Shown: piece by piece, positions 51,760-60,423 of the stretch | Layout of the letters: each line of letters opens with the position of its first letter | Position numbering within the stretch: the stretch's first letter is position 1 | Assembly (NCBI GenBank): GCA_937924855.1 | Contig: CALEYQ010000080.1 | Span: forward strand, 169,309 to 233,308 | Length of the DNA stretch: 64,000 nt | Direction: 5' to 3' | Source of the DNA: an uncultured Bacteroidota bacterium | GTDB taxonomy: Bacteria > Bacteroidota > Bacteroidia > JADZBD01 | The notes under the pieces: model-generated | Database searches by the model: none | Seen by the model: the letters and a program-made list of their open reading frames with translations, nothing else | What the model was told of the DNA's origin: nothing | Position numbers and translations under genes: made by a program

Positions 51760-53340
51760 TCAATGTTTAGCGCTCAGTTTTTCCAGGGTTGGGCAATCCA
51801 GGTTATAATGCAGCCCCACGCTGTTACGGCGGGCAAGGGCCTGTTTAATAATGATATAACTCACCTTTATCAGGTTCCTCAATTCGCAAAGTTCCGGAAT
51901 AACCCGGGTTCGTTGATAAAGCTCTTCGGTTTCACGGTGTAAAATAAGCAGGCGATCAAGGGCTCGTTTCAGACGCAGGTCGGAGCGGACAATTCCTACA
52001 TAATGACTCATTATGGCCTGAACTTCCCTCAGACTTTCGGTGATGAGTACCATTTCTTCATGCTTAATGGTCCCTTCGGCATTCCAGTCGGGAATATCGG
52101 TCTGGAATTTAATCTCCTTGAATTTTTTGATAGCATCCATGGCTGCTCTGTGGGCAAAAACAACCGCTTCAAGAAGAGAATTGCTGGCAAGGCGGTTAGC
52201 ACCGTGTAATCCGGTGGACGCACATTCACCCACAGCATAGAGGTTTTCGATAGAACTTTCAGCGTTAATTCCAACGGCAATGCCCCCACAGGAATAATGT
52301 GCGGCGGGAACAACGGGGATAAAATCTGTTTCAGGATTTATTCCAAGGGCTTCGCATCGGGAAAAAATGCCGGGGAAAGAATCTCTAAATTTTCCTTTTT
52401 CCAAGTGGGTGGCATCGAGGCATACAAAATCATCGCCCCTCATTTTCATCTCATGATCAATAGAGCGGGCAACAATATCCCTACTGGCCAGAGAGCCGCG
52501 GGGATCGTATTTATGCATAAATTCTTCTCCGTCGCGGGTTCTTAAAACGGCACCGGCACCGCGAACGGCTTCCGAAATTAAAAAGGCAGGTTTCTCGCCC
52601 GGATTATAGAGGGCGGTAGGATGAAACTGGAAAAATTCCATTCCTTCTATTTTTCCTTTTGCACGGTAAACCATGGCCACCCCATCTCCGGTAGCAATGA
52701 CAGGATTTGTGGTTGAGGCGTAAACATGACCGGCACCTCCGGTAGCCATTACCGTAACCCGGGAAAGTATTTTTTCCACCTGTCCGGTTTTCTGATTCAG
52801 GGCGTAGGCTCCATAACAAAACACCGGTTTTGTTTTACTGTTGACATAAACCCCCAGATGGTGTTGGGTAATAATTTCAAGCGCAAAAAAATGGTCGGTG
52901 ATTTCAATGTTTTTATGCGCATGAATGCGGGAAAGCAGTGCTCTTTCAATTTCCAGGCCGGTGCGGTCTTTGGAATGTAAAATCCGCTTTTCACTATGTC
53001 CTCCCTCCCGTCCCAGATTAAAATTTCCGTCGGGATTCCGGTCGAATTCTGCCCCCCAGTCAATCAATTCCCTTATTCTTTCGGGCGATTCTGAAATAAC
53101 CATGCGAACCACTTTTTCATCGCAAAGACCGTCGCCTGCCACCAGGGTATCCTTTATGTGTTTTTCAAAAGAGTCGGGCGCGTACATAACAGCGGCAATA
53201 CCTCCCTGGGCATATTTGGTATTTGATTCTTCCTCATCTGCTTTGGTAACTATCAGCACTTTACCCTGATCCGCCACCTTCAAGGCAAAGCTCAATCCGG
53301 CTATGCCGGAACCAATAACAAGAAAGTCGTTTTTCAACAT
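51760..53340 (-). CDS. nadB: L-aspartate oxidase
   Basis: FAD enzyme oxidising L-aspartate to iminoaspartate, first step of de novo NAD synthesis, 526 residues. FAD fold GSGIAGLSFALKVADQG, ADEEESNTKYAQGGIAAV, TGGAGHVYASTTNPV, EFFQFHPTAL, AHYSCGGIAVG and GECASTGLHGANRLASNSLLE are all characteristic and distinguish it from succinate dehydrogenase. nadA and nadC are not nearby. A near -7 element TAAATTTA lies 16 bases before the ATG, with TTTG 16 bases further upstream. Confidence 0.96.
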   Translation of the reverse strand: MLKNDFLVIGSGIAGLSFALKVADQGKVLIVTKADEEESNTKYAQGGIAAVMYAPDSFEKHIKDTLVAGDGLCDEKVVRMVISESPERIRELIDWGAEFDRNPDGNFNLGREGGHSEKRILHSKDRTGLEIERALLSRIHAHKNIEITDHFFALEIITQHHLGVYVNSKTKPVFCYGAYALNQKTGQVEKILSRVTVMATGGAGHVYASTTNPVIATGDGVAMVYRAKGKIEGMEFFQFHPTALYNPGEKPAFLISEAVRGAGAVLRTRDGEEFMHKYDPRGSLASRDIVARSIDHEMKMRGDDFVCLDATHLEKGKFRDSFPGIFSRCEALGINPETDFIPVVPAAHYSCGGIAVGINAESSIENLYAVGECASTGLHGANRLASNSLLEAVVFAHRAAMDAIKKFKEIKFQTDIPDWNAEGTIKHEEMVLITESLREVQAIMSHYVGIVRSDLRLKRALDRLLILHRETEELYQRTRVIPELCELRNLIKVSYIIIKQALARRNSVGLHYNLDCPTLEKLSAKH

Positions 53341-53452
53341 TTGGGAAATTCGGACTTAAATTTACGATATATATTTCTCTCAAATGGAACAGCCTGTGTA
53401 ATGGGCAGGCAAAGAAGACTTAAAATCCGGTTTTATTTTCGATCTTTGCAGT

Positions 53453-54067
53453 ATGGAAAAAGAACCGGTTATGGTATATGCGGAGATGACTCCGAACCCA
53501 ACAACCATGAAATTTGTTTCGAATGTACTGATGCTCAAACCGGGGGTAACGGTTGAATATTTTTCAGCGGATGAATGCTCCGAAGCTCCGCTGCCTCAGG
53601 CTCTTTTTCAGTTTCCCTTTGTAAAGTCCATTTTTGTTTCCGGAAATTATGTAAGCATTACCCGGAATGAATCCGTTCAGTGGGGCGAGGTAATGGGCGA
53701 GATCCGGGATTTTGTCCGGAAGTTTTTGGCCTCCGGAAAGGATGCCATATTAAAAGTGCCTGAAAAAGCAGTCCCAAAAGATTCCGGGTTTAAAGAAACC
53801 GTTTCGGTTCACACCCAGCATGCGGCTCCCCAAAACGAAACGGAAAATAAAATTATTGAGGTGCTGGAAGAATATATCCGTCCCGCTGTTGAACAGGATG
53901 GGGGACTAATCACCTTTCAATCTTTTCAGGATGGGATTGTAAAAGTACAGCTGCGGGGCGCCTGCAGCGGTTGCCCCTCCTCTACGCTTACTTTGAAAGC
54001 CGGTATTGAGGGACTTCTTAAGAGAATGGTTCCCGGCGTGGAAGAAGTGGTAGCTGAAAATCAATAA
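53453..54067 (+). CDS. Iron-sulfur cluster carrier Nfu (NifU-like)
   Basis: 204 residues. N-terminal Nfu domain MVYAEMTPNPTTMKFVSNVLM (~4-88) and a C-terminal NifU domain with EEYIRPAVEQDGGLITFQSF and the cluster-binding CSGC motif (ACSGCPSSTLTLKAGIEGLL). Delivers 4Fe-4S clusters to apo-proteins in the cytoplasm. The start is supported by a near -7 element (GATCTTTG) four bases upstream. Convergent with proC at a one-base gap. Confidence 0.94.
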   Translation: MEKEPVMVYAEMTPNPTTMKFVSNVLMLKPGVTVEYFSADECSEAPLPQALFQFPFVKSIFVSGNYVSITRNESVQWGEVMGEIRDFVRKFLASGKDAILKVPEKAVPKDSGFKETVSVHTQHAAPQNETENKIIEVLEEYIRPAVEQDGGLITFQSFQDGIVKVQLRGACSGCPSSTLTLKAGIEGLLKRMVPGVEEVVAENQ

Positions 54068-54068
54068 T

Positions 54069-54869
54069 TCAGGATCCCAGTTCTTTTGCCCTGCGACAGG
54101 CTGCCAATAAGCCCTTTTTAATTCCTTCACCCACCTTTTCATCGGCGAAAGTACGCAAAGCCGCTTCCGTTGTTCCGCCACGGGAAGCCACCACCGCAAT
54201 TAGGTCTTCGGGCGATCTTCGGTCGTGATTCAGCAAATGGTAAGCACCTAACATAGTTTGTTTTAAGAGCAGTGAAACTTTTGCTTCCTCCACCCCCATT
54301 TCCTTTCCGGCCTCAATCATTGAACGGAGGAAATAATAAAAATAAGCAGGACCGCTCCCGCTCAGAGCGGTTACCGGATTCAGAAGTTCTTCTTCTTCAA
54401 AAAACATGGTTCTTCCAATGGTGCCAAGGATATTTTCACCTTTACGAAGGAGGTTATTGGGGATCGAGGGGTCGGCATAGAAACCCGTCATTCCTAGTCC
54501 CAACTCAGAGGGCGCATTCGGCATGGCCCTGATTACAAACTGAACTCCGAGATCCTGCTTGATTTTGGCCACTGAAATTCCTGCCATAATGGAAATCACC
54601 AGGGCATCGCGGTGGATTTTTCCGGCCAGCATTTCTTTCAGTCCCTCAAAATCCTGGGGCTTTACGCATAGCAGCACCACAAAATCTTTATCGGCAAAAA
54701 CTTCAGATGGATCCATAAAAATACCGGGGAGAGATCCGGAAATTTTATTTTTCCTCTCTTCGCTTTTCTCCATCAAAAAAATATTATCGGGGCTTGCCAC
54801 ATTAAATTTGGAAAAGGCTCTTAAAAAACAAAGACCCATTTGTCCGCAACCAATAATCAGAATTTTCAT
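54069..54869 (-). CDS. proC: Pyrroline-5-carboxylate reductase
   Basis: Last step of proline synthesis (P5C to L-proline, NAD(P)H). 266 residues. N-terminal Rossmann start LIIGCGQMGLCFLRAF, CVKPQDF, RAMPNAPSELGLGMTGFYA and the C-terminal signature region TALSGSGPAYFYYFLRSMIEAG and SRGGTTEAAL are intact. 30 bases downstream of the LpxL-like gene; proA and proB are not in the window. Confidence 0.95.
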   Translation of the reverse strand: MKILIIGCGQMGLCFLRAFSKFNVASPDNIFLMEKSEERKNKISGSLPGIFMDPSEVFADKDFVVLLCVKPQDFEGLKEMLAGKIHRDALVISIMAGISVAKIKQDLGVQFVIRAMPNAPSELGLGMTGFYADPSIPNNLLRKGENILGTIGRTMFFEEEELLNPVTALSGSGPAYFYYFLRSMIEAGKEMGVEEAKVSLLLKQTMLGAYHLLNHDRRSPEDLIAVVASRGGTTEAALRTFADEKVGEGIKKGLLAACRRAKELGS

Positions 54870-54899
54870 GCTTTAAATTTCTTAACTGAATTACCGTTT

Positions 54900-55799
54900 T
54901 TAATCCGGATTGTAAAATCCATATTCTTCTTTCCAGGTATGCTTCCAGCGCTTGTGTGACCAGAGCCAGAGTTCGGGTTTTTTAACGATATCGGCTTCCA
55001 GAATTTTACTGATTTTCAATGTCAGGTCATTTTCCGGAAGTTCGGAGGGGTTTTCGCTCACAACTTCGAACCAGGCATGATATTGTCCCCTGGCGGTACG
55101 ATCTATATGGGCAAAAAGTACAGGGTAGCCCGTGCGTTTTCCCAGAACTTCTGCGCCCCGGTAAACGGGGGTTTTCCGTCCCAGAAAATTGATCCACAAG
55201 CCGCCCTCCGGAGGTGGGGTTTGATCGCTGATAAGTGCGGTCAGGGTACATTCCCCCTTTCGTTTTAACACGGCCCGGTATGTTTCATTGGCTTCAACCG
55301 GAACACTGCCAAACTTTCCCCGGATTCGGTTCATTAGTTTTCCGAAATAGGGATTGCTCAGTTTTCTGTAAATACAAAGCAGTTGAAAGCCTTCCACTCC
55401 ACCAAAATTAACCGGACCCCATTCCCAGTTTCCGTAATGTCCCAGAGCCATGATAACTGCTTTTCCTTCCGATTTATACTTCCGAAGAACATTCCGGCTG
55501 TTTTCATCCAAAACAAATCGCCGGTCGATCTCCTCGCGGCTGATGGAAATAACTTTTACGGTTTCCAGAAAAACGTCGAACAAATGAACGAAAAAAGCCC
55601 GGGCGGTTTTTTCAACTTTCTCCTCCGGCCAATGAGGGAAAGCCCTCCTCAAATTATCAAGCACCACATTTTTCCGGTATTTAATAACATGCCAGTTTAA
55701 CCAGGCCAGCCCATCGGCAATCCGATGCAAAACCGCAAATGGAAGGAGAGAAACCAGCCATAGAACGGGATAGGTAAGATAGTAGCCCAGGGCTTTCAT
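54900..55799 (-). CDS. LpxL/HtrB-family lipid A (or lysophospholipid) acyltransferase
   Basis: 299 residues. An N-terminal membrane helix (LTYPVLWLVSLLPFAVLHRIADG), then the acyltransferase core with the catalytic HYGNWEW (HxxxxE) and the later ALISDQTPPPEGG motif typical of the family. It likely adds a secondary acyl chain to lipid A at the inner membrane; with lpxK elsewhere in the window it may serve lipid A. A near -7 element GATATTTG ends five bases before ATG. Confidence 0.9.
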   Translation of the reverse strand: MKALGYYLTYPVLWLVSLLPFAVLHRIADGLAWLNWHVIKYRKNVVLDNLRRAFPHWPEEKVEKTARAFFVHLFDVFLETVKVISISREEIDRRFVLDENSRNVLRKYKSEGKAVIMALGHYGNWEWGPVNFGGVEGFQLLCIYRKLSNPYFGKLMNRIRGKFGSVPVEANETYRAVLKRKGECTLTALISDQTPPPEGGLWINFLGRKTPVYRGAEVLGKRTGYPVLFAHIDRTARGQYHAWFEVVSENPSELPENDLTLKISKILEADIVKKPELWLWSHKRWKHTWKEEYGFYNPD

Positions 55800-55865
55800 G
55801 GGTGCAAATATCCAAAAAATGTGTTGGACGGGAGTGTACTTTATTCAATGTTCTTAAATTTAGCC

Positions 55866-56798
55866 ATGTTGTTACCAGAACCGGGCCCTGAGAAAATAAT
55901 TGAAGCCCACAAAATCATCTCACCCTTTATCGAATTAACGCCGGTAATAGAAAAACCGGACATTAATGCAATGGTTGGCGGCAGGGTTTTATTCAAATGC
56001 GAAAACCTGCAAAAGGTAAAAGCCTTTAAAGCCCGTGGGGCTCTATACGCCGTAATGAAACTGAAACCTGAGCAAGTGGCCCGGGGTGTGGCTACCCACT
56101 CTTCGGGAAATCATGCACAGGCTCTTGCCTATGCAGCTTCATTAATTCCCTGTAAAGCCTTTGTAGTTATGCCCTCAAACAGTTCCGAGGTAAAAAAACA
56201 AGGGGTAAAGGAACTGGGAGGCGAAATATTTGAATGCGAACCCGGACAGGAGGCCAGAGAGGCCATGTTGAGAGAGGTGGTAGAAAAAACCGGGGCCTCG
56301 TTTATACCTCCTTTCGACCATCCCGACATTATAGCCGGACAGGGAACTGCGGCCAGGGAATTTCTGGAGATTTATCCTGACCTGGAGCTATTGCTTACCC
56401 CCGTTGGCGGCGGAGGATTATTAAGCGGCACTTCCATTTGGGCTAAACATTTTTCAAATAAAATTGAAGTTTATGGGTGTGAACCCCGGGAAGTTGATGA
56501 TGCCTATAGATCTTTTATCTCAGGAAAGGTGGAAAAAAACGATTCCGGAAACCAGACTATGGCCGATGGGTTAAGAACCAGTTTAAGCGAGCTCACCCTG
56601 AGGATTATCAGAAAAAATTGTGCTGGCATTATCAGGGTAAGCGAACCGGAAATTGAATCGGCCCGAATGTTAATGGAAAAACACCTTGGAATTCCGGTCG
56701 AGCTTTCCTCTGCAGTCCCTTTTGCCGCCATGCTCTCCAAACCCGAAAAATTCCGGGGAAAAACCACGGGAATTATCATTACGGGAGGTAACCGTTAG
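55866..56798 (+). CDS. Threonine/serine dehydratase or serine racemase (PLP fold-type II)
   Basis: 310 residues. PLP lysine in QKVKAFKARGALYAV, the SSGNHAQALAYAA motif, and the glycine loop PVGGGGLLSG for the PLP phosphate are intact; the C-terminal ACT regulatory domain of biosynthetic IlvA is absent. It may deaminate serine/threonine or racemise serine. The frame is open to a GTG at 55821, but the ATG at 55866 fits the family and is three bases after the near -7 element TAAATTTA. One base before the next fold-II PLP gene. Confidence 0.9.
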   Translation: MLLPEPGPEKIIEAHKIISPFIELTPVIEKPDINAMVGGRVLFKCENLQKVKAFKARGALYAVMKLKPEQVARGVATHSSGNHAQALAYAASLIPCKAFVVMPSNSSEVKKQGVKELGGEIFECEPGQEAREAMLREVVEKTGASFIPPFDHPDIIAGQGTAAREFLEIYPDLELLLTPVGGGGLLSGTSIWAKHFSNKIEVYGCEPREVDDAYRSFISGKVEKNDSGNQTMADGLRTSLSELTLRIIRKNCAGIIRVSEPEIESARMLMEKHLGIPVELSSAVPFAAMLSKPEKFRGKTTGIIITGGNR

Positions 56799-56799
56799 C

Positions 56800-57693
56800 A
56801 TGAACAGGGAAGAAATCTTCCGTAAGTATTTTGACAAGCCCCTTATTCCGGCCCCGGTGAGGTTTGAAACGCGATGGACCCGAAGCTTCGGATTGGAATT
56901 ATTCGTCCTGCCTCTGAATAAAACTTCCCATCCCATCGGAGGCAACAAATGGTTCAAGTTAAAATACAATTTAGCGCAAGCCATATCCGAGGACACCCGG
57001 GGACTGTTAACTTTCGGAGGGGGATTTTCAAACCATATTTCGGCCGTGGCGAAAGCCGCCCGTCTTTTGAACCTGAAAAGTCTGGGGATTATCAGGGGTG
57101 ATGAATTACATGAAAAATCGAATCCGGTATTGGAGGAAGCAGGAAAAAACGGGATGGAATTTAAATTCATCGACAGGGAATCGTATCGCAACAAAAATGA
57201 GAAAGATTTTCTGGTACAATTAAAATCCTCCTTTCCTGATTTTTACCTTATCCCTGAAGGAGGCAGTAACGAACATGGAATAAAAGGTGCTGCTGAAATT
57301 GCTGACCTGATTCAAATTCCCTATGATTACCTGGCCTTGGCGGTGGGCTCGGGAGGAACATTGGCAGGCCTGGCCGGAAGGATGAAACCCTCCCAAAAAG
57401 TTTTGGGATTCCCTGTAATGGCTCGTTCAGAATATCTGGAAGTTGAAATTGAAAAGATGATACCCGGAAAATCTGCCGCTTATGAATTGATTCACGGTTA
57501 CCACTTTGGAAGGTTTGGAGCCGGAAACCGAGAACTTGAACAATTCATGAAAGATTTAAAGCTTGAAACAGGTATTATTACTGAACATGTGTACACAGGG
57601 AAATTATTTTACGGGTTAAGCGACCAGATTCAAAAAGGCCGGTTTGTTGAAGGAGAAAAAATAGTGGTCATTCACACGGGAAGTCCTGAATAA
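56800..57693 (+). CDS. ACC deaminase/D-cysteine desulfhydrase family PLP enzyme
   Basis: 297 residues, fold-type II. PLP lysine in HPIGGNKWFKLKYNL, FGGGFSNHISAVAKAA (FSNH), and the AVGSGGTLAGLAG phosphate loop are present, as in the 1-aminocyclopropane-1-carboxylate deaminase/DcyD family. Substrate uncertain between D-cysteine and related amino acids. The frame continues upstream inside the previous gene; the ATG at 56800, one base after that gene's stop, gives the family N-terminus. A GGGAGGT ten bases before it also encodes the preceding protein's end. Confidence 0.89.
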   Translation: MNREEIFRKYFDKPLIPAPVRFETRWTRSFGLELFVLPLNKTSHPIGGNKWFKLKYNLAQAISEDTRGLLTFGGGFSNHISAVAKAARLLNLKSLGIIRGDELHEKSNPVLEEAGKNGMEFKFIDRESYRNKNEKDFLVQLKSSFPDFYLIPEGGSNEHGIKGAAEIADLIQIPYDYLALAVGSGGTLAGLAGRMKPSQKVLGFPVMARSEYLEVEIEKMIPGKSAAYELIHGYHFGRFGAGNRELEQFMKDLKLETGIITEHVYTGKLFYGLSDQIQKGRFVEGEKIVVIHTGSPE

Positions 57694-57708
57694 AAAATTT
57701 AAACCAGA

Positions 57709-58482
57709 ATGGGATTTTACGACTTAAGCAAAGCCGGGCGGGTAAAAAAAACAGAGGAAATATATTTGCGTATTTCTTCGGCCATTAATGAAATGAACGA
57801 ATCCGAAGTTTTTGATTTGTTTTCTGACCCTGACACCTACATACGAAAAGCCTGTTACGAAGCCGTAGGCAAAATATATTTGAAAGAAAAATCGAAAACG
57901 GAAAAAATAACCACCTTTCTTGAGCATCTTTTTTCATCGCAAAATGAATTGGTACGACAAACGGTAGTAAATGCGGCAGGTGAAATTGCAAAGTATGATT
58001 TTGAATCTGTTCGTGGCTTTTTTGATGCCGGAATCCTCGACACCCATCATAAGGTGAGAAATGCAGTCATCGGATCCATAAAAAAAGCCGGACAAAAAAA
58101 CCCGGGAGCATTAATCAGGTGGTCGGAAAAACACCTTTCCCATCCCGACAAAGAAGTAAGAAGGCAAATTTGCCATGGTATTGAGCTGCGGGGGCGCACT
58201 CATCCGGAAGAGATTTTACCCTTGTTGAGGGCACTACAAAACGATTCCACTGCCCGGGTCCGCAATACGCTCATTCATGTACTCGGTCAAATTGCCTATA
58301 AGGAAGGTTGTCTGGAAAAAGTGCTAAATGATCTTTCCACCTGGGAGAACAAAGTGGTAGTTGAAAAAGCCTTATTGGAAATTGAAGATGTACACCACAG
58401 GTATTCCGATTTTGCCCACTACGGTGTTAAAGAGGCCGAAAAAATTATTTCCGGGGCCAGAAAAAAAATCTTCTCTTTTTAA
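57709..58482 (+). CDS. HEAT-repeat protein
   Basis: 257 residues made of ~30-residue helical pairs: DPDTYIRKACYEAVGKIY, SSQNELVRQTVVNAAGEIAKYD, DTHHKVRNAVIGSIKKAG, HPDKEVRRQICHGIEL, NDSTARVRNTLIHVLGQIAYK. This is a HEAT/armadillo scaffold with no catalytic motif, resembling DNA-alkylation-repair-like or phycocyanobilin-lyase-type HEAT proteins only in the repeat. Sixteen bases after the PLP gene; a functional link is not shown. Convergent with the CPBP gene. Confidence 0.85.
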   Translation: MGFYDLSKAGRVKKTEEIYLRISSAINEMNESEVFDLFSDPDTYIRKACYEAVGKIYLKEKSKTEKITTFLEHLFSSQNELVRQTVVNAAGEIAKYDFESVRGFFDAGILDTHHKVRNAVIGSIKKAGQKNPGALIRWSEKHLSHPDKEVRRQICHGIELRGRTHPEEILPLLRALQNDSTARVRNTLIHVLGQIAYKEGCLEKVLNDLSTWENKVVVEKALLEIEDVHHRYSDFAHYGVKEAEKIISGARKKIFSF

Positions 58483-58483
58483 A

Positions 58484-59230
58484 TTATCTTTCTGAAAGCT
58501 TAAGCTGCATTTCCGGGTGGCCGATAAGGGCCGACAGACTGTTACTCCAGCTTGCCAACATGTGAATAATAAAGGCCGGCCATATATTCCCCACTTCAGC
58601 TGTAATAAAACAAAAGATAATTCCCATGGGAATGGCCCCCAGGGTTTCATTTCTGCCTTTGGGCATGTGGGTAGCGGAATAAAGGAAAACATTTATGGCC
58701 AGAGCAGGCCAAAATCCTGTGTATGGCATTAATAATAAAAACAAAATCCCACGAAACAGAATCTCATACCCCAGCAAATAAAAACCCCAGCCGGCGAGAT
58801 ACCTGATTAATATTTTGAGGTTCCAAATTTTGGCTCTTACCTGAGGATACACTTGACGATTGGCTTTTATCTTTCCATTTACAATAGAAAGCGGAATAAT
58901 AAACGCAGACCCAAGAAGGGTCCATTTTAAAACAGAACCTGCATCATGAAATGCAAAAATGGACGGAGCTGAAGAAATAATATCGGGCTTAACCAGAAAA
59001 ATCACCAGATAAGCTATGGGTGCCATAATGATAAAACCGTAAACCTTTATGGAAAAATTGTGAATGGAGCTGGCCTCATCAAAACTCAGTCGGCCAAAGA
59101 CTCTTTCTCTCCACCAGGGGCTGTTTGCAGGATACCAGAAAACAAAAAAAGAAAGCAGGGTCAATCCTGTTAAAAATAGAATATTAAAGGCATTTTCATC
59201 AAGTGAAAAATCAATGACCTGGTTTTGCAT
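58484..59230 (-). CDS. CPBP-family intramembrane protein (CAAX-protease-like)
   Basis: 248 residues with about seven hydrophobic helices. The C-terminal ABI/CPBP region has GYEILFRGILFLLL (the EExxxR motif with the first Glu replaced by Tyr), SATHMPKG and FIIHMLASWSNS with the His residues. Family members are intramembrane glutamic proteases or bacteriocin-immunity proteins; because one motif residue differs, activity is uncertain. A full-consensus promoter lies upstream. Confidence 0.82.
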   Translation of the reverse strand: MQNQVIDFSLDENAFNILFLTGLTLLSFFVFWYPANSPWWRERVFGRLSFDEASSIHNFSIKVYGFIIMAPIAYLVIFLVKPDIISSAPSIFAFHDAGSVLKWTLLGSAFIIPLSIVNGKIKANRQVYPQVRAKIWNLKILIRYLAGWGFYLLGYEILFRGILFLLLMPYTGFWPALAINVFLYSATHMPKGRNETLGAIPMGIIFCFITAEVGNIWPAFIIHMLASWSNSLSALIGHPEMQLKLSER

Positions 59231-59252
59231 GGGAGGAGGATTATTATTATCT

Positions 59253-59283
59253 CAAAAATAGTCAGGAAATTGAAATATCCAAA
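59253..59283 (-). promoter_or_regulatory. Complete Bacteroidota-type promoter of the CPBP gene
   Basis: On the minus strand TTTG (59283-59280), 19-base spacer, TATTTTTG (59260-59253), 22 bases to the ATG. Both elements are exact matches. Confidence 0.75.
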
Positions 59284-59439
59284 GCATAGGATTCCGAACA
59301 CAAAACCTTACTGTTTCCCTTCCAGATTGCCATCCTTCTCTATTTGTTTCCTGGGTCTGCTTCGGGTATTTCGAAAAGAAGCCTTCGAATTCAAGGAGTT
59401 TTGGATAATTTTACCGGAACGAAATATCAGATTCATTTC

Positions 59440-59469
59440 AAAAAAATAGCACCGGCATTGCCGGTGCTA
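59440..59469 (-). terminator. Intrinsic terminator of the plug-only gene
   Basis: On the minus strand TAGCACCGGC AAT GCCGGTGCTA, a ten-base-pair stem with a three-base loop, followed by seven T. It lies 33 bases after the stop of the plug-domain gene, showing that the gene ends there naturally. Confidence 0.92.
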
Positions 59470-59502
59470 CTCAAATTATTTTCCAGGTTTTTAAATTTCA
59501 GT

Positions 59503-60291
59503 CTATTCAGGATCCACAATAATATCACCTGAGGACTTCTCATTCTCTTTACTCTTTTTTACCTGTTCGGTCATTCTCATCTTCTCTCCCATTCCGGAAA
59601 AGTAAGTCTTGGTGGAAATAACTACCAGACCTCCGGTAACATCCCCATACATGGCCGGAACACCACCGGTATACACGGTTACACCCTGAACAGAAAGGGC
59701 AGGAACATCGAAGCTGCCGGTTACCCTGACCCCATCGATGATATATCCTGTGGTACCCCGGCGTGACCCACGGATGTAAAGGTCTTTTCCATCAGGAGTG
59801 GGCATTACCCCAGGGGTTAATTGGGAGACAATATTTACCACGTCGCCCCGCGAGGAGGCAATATTTTTAAAATCCAGCATGTCGATTTTTTTGCCGGTCG
59901 ACATGGTTTCGTTTACCATGGATTCAACGGGCGGAAGGATATCTACTTCACCCATAAGAGTGGCTGAAGTCTTTAGATTTACATTCAAAAACAAGGGTTT
60001 TCCAGAACTGACGGAAACACTGGTCACGGCAGTTTTATAGCCCTGGTGTGATATCTGAACGGTATATAATCCCGGTTCCAGTGGCTTCACAACAAATTTT
60101 CCGTCTTCGTCGGGCATTATCACTCTTATCTGGGTACCCCCGGAGCTAACCTTAACATGAGGGGTGAATGGGAATGGCATTCCATTCTCGTCGTAAACGA
60201 TTCCTATAATTTCACCCGTTTGGGCAAAACCTGTGTTTCCGAACAGTCCAAAAAGCAGACTCAGGAATAAAATTTTAATGGCGTTTTTCAT
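59503..60291 (-). CDS. TonB-receptor-type plug protein without barrel
   Basis: 262 residues. Signal peptide (IKILFLSLLFGLFGNTGFAQ), a carboxypeptidase-regulatory-like beta-sandwich (residues ~25-108; GIVYDENGMPFPFTPHVKVS, GLYTVQISHQGYKT), then a plug domain (~125-228) with DVVNIVSQLTPGVM, DLYIRGSRRGTTGYIIDGV, and GGVPAMYGDVTGGLVVIST. It stops where a receptor's barrel would begin; only a charged tail of ~30 residues follows. An intrinsic terminator after the stop and no barrel-like coding downstream argue against a broken receptor. It is divergent from an ECF sigma/anti-sigma pair, which suggests a signalling or sensing role. Confidence 0.87.
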   Translation of the reverse strand: MKNAIKILFLSLLFGLFGNTGFAQTGEIIGIVYDENGMPFPFTPHVKVSSGGTQIRVIMPDEDGKFVVKPLEPGLYTVQISHQGYKTAVTSVSVSSGKPLFLNVNLKTSATLMGEVDILPPVESMVNETMSTGKKIDMLDFKNIASSRGDVVNIVSQLTPGVMPTPDGKDLYIRGSRRGTTGYIIDGVRVTGSFDVPALSVQGVTVYTGGVPAMYGDVTGGLVVISTKTYFSGMGEKMRMTEQVKKSKENEKSSGDIIVDPE

Positions 60292-60423
60292 GGTCTTTAT
60301 ATTTTAATTGAGGGATGTTTCGCCAAAAAGACGGCAGGGAGTCTAAATTCCATAAACCCTCTCAAAAAAAATTTAATCTATTTTTATGGAAATTCAAAGA
60401 AACTCCGTCTTTAAAATCCAGGT

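Larger units (their letters stand above)
59231..59502. other. Longest gene-free stretch in the window (272 bases)
   Basis: It holds the CPBP promoter (59253-59283) and the terminator of the plug gene (59440-59469). The stretch between them shows no coding or repeat signal; short open frames on the plus strand have no recognisable protein pattern. Confidence 0.7.

Noticed and set aside
56783..56799. GGGAGGT before the ACC-deaminase-like gene as a working Shine-Dalgarno site
   Set aside because: It lies in codons of the preceding protein's conserved glycine-rich end, and Shine-Dalgarno sites are generally not used in this phylum.
59225..59449. Plus-strand open frame between the CPBP and plug genes
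   Set aside because: No start context or protein-like pattern; it covers the CPBP promoter and much of the terminator region.
59503..60291. Plug-only protein as a frameshifted TonB receptor remnant
   Set aside because: No barrel-like coding follows in any frame before 59230, and an intrinsic terminator sits 33 bases after the stop.
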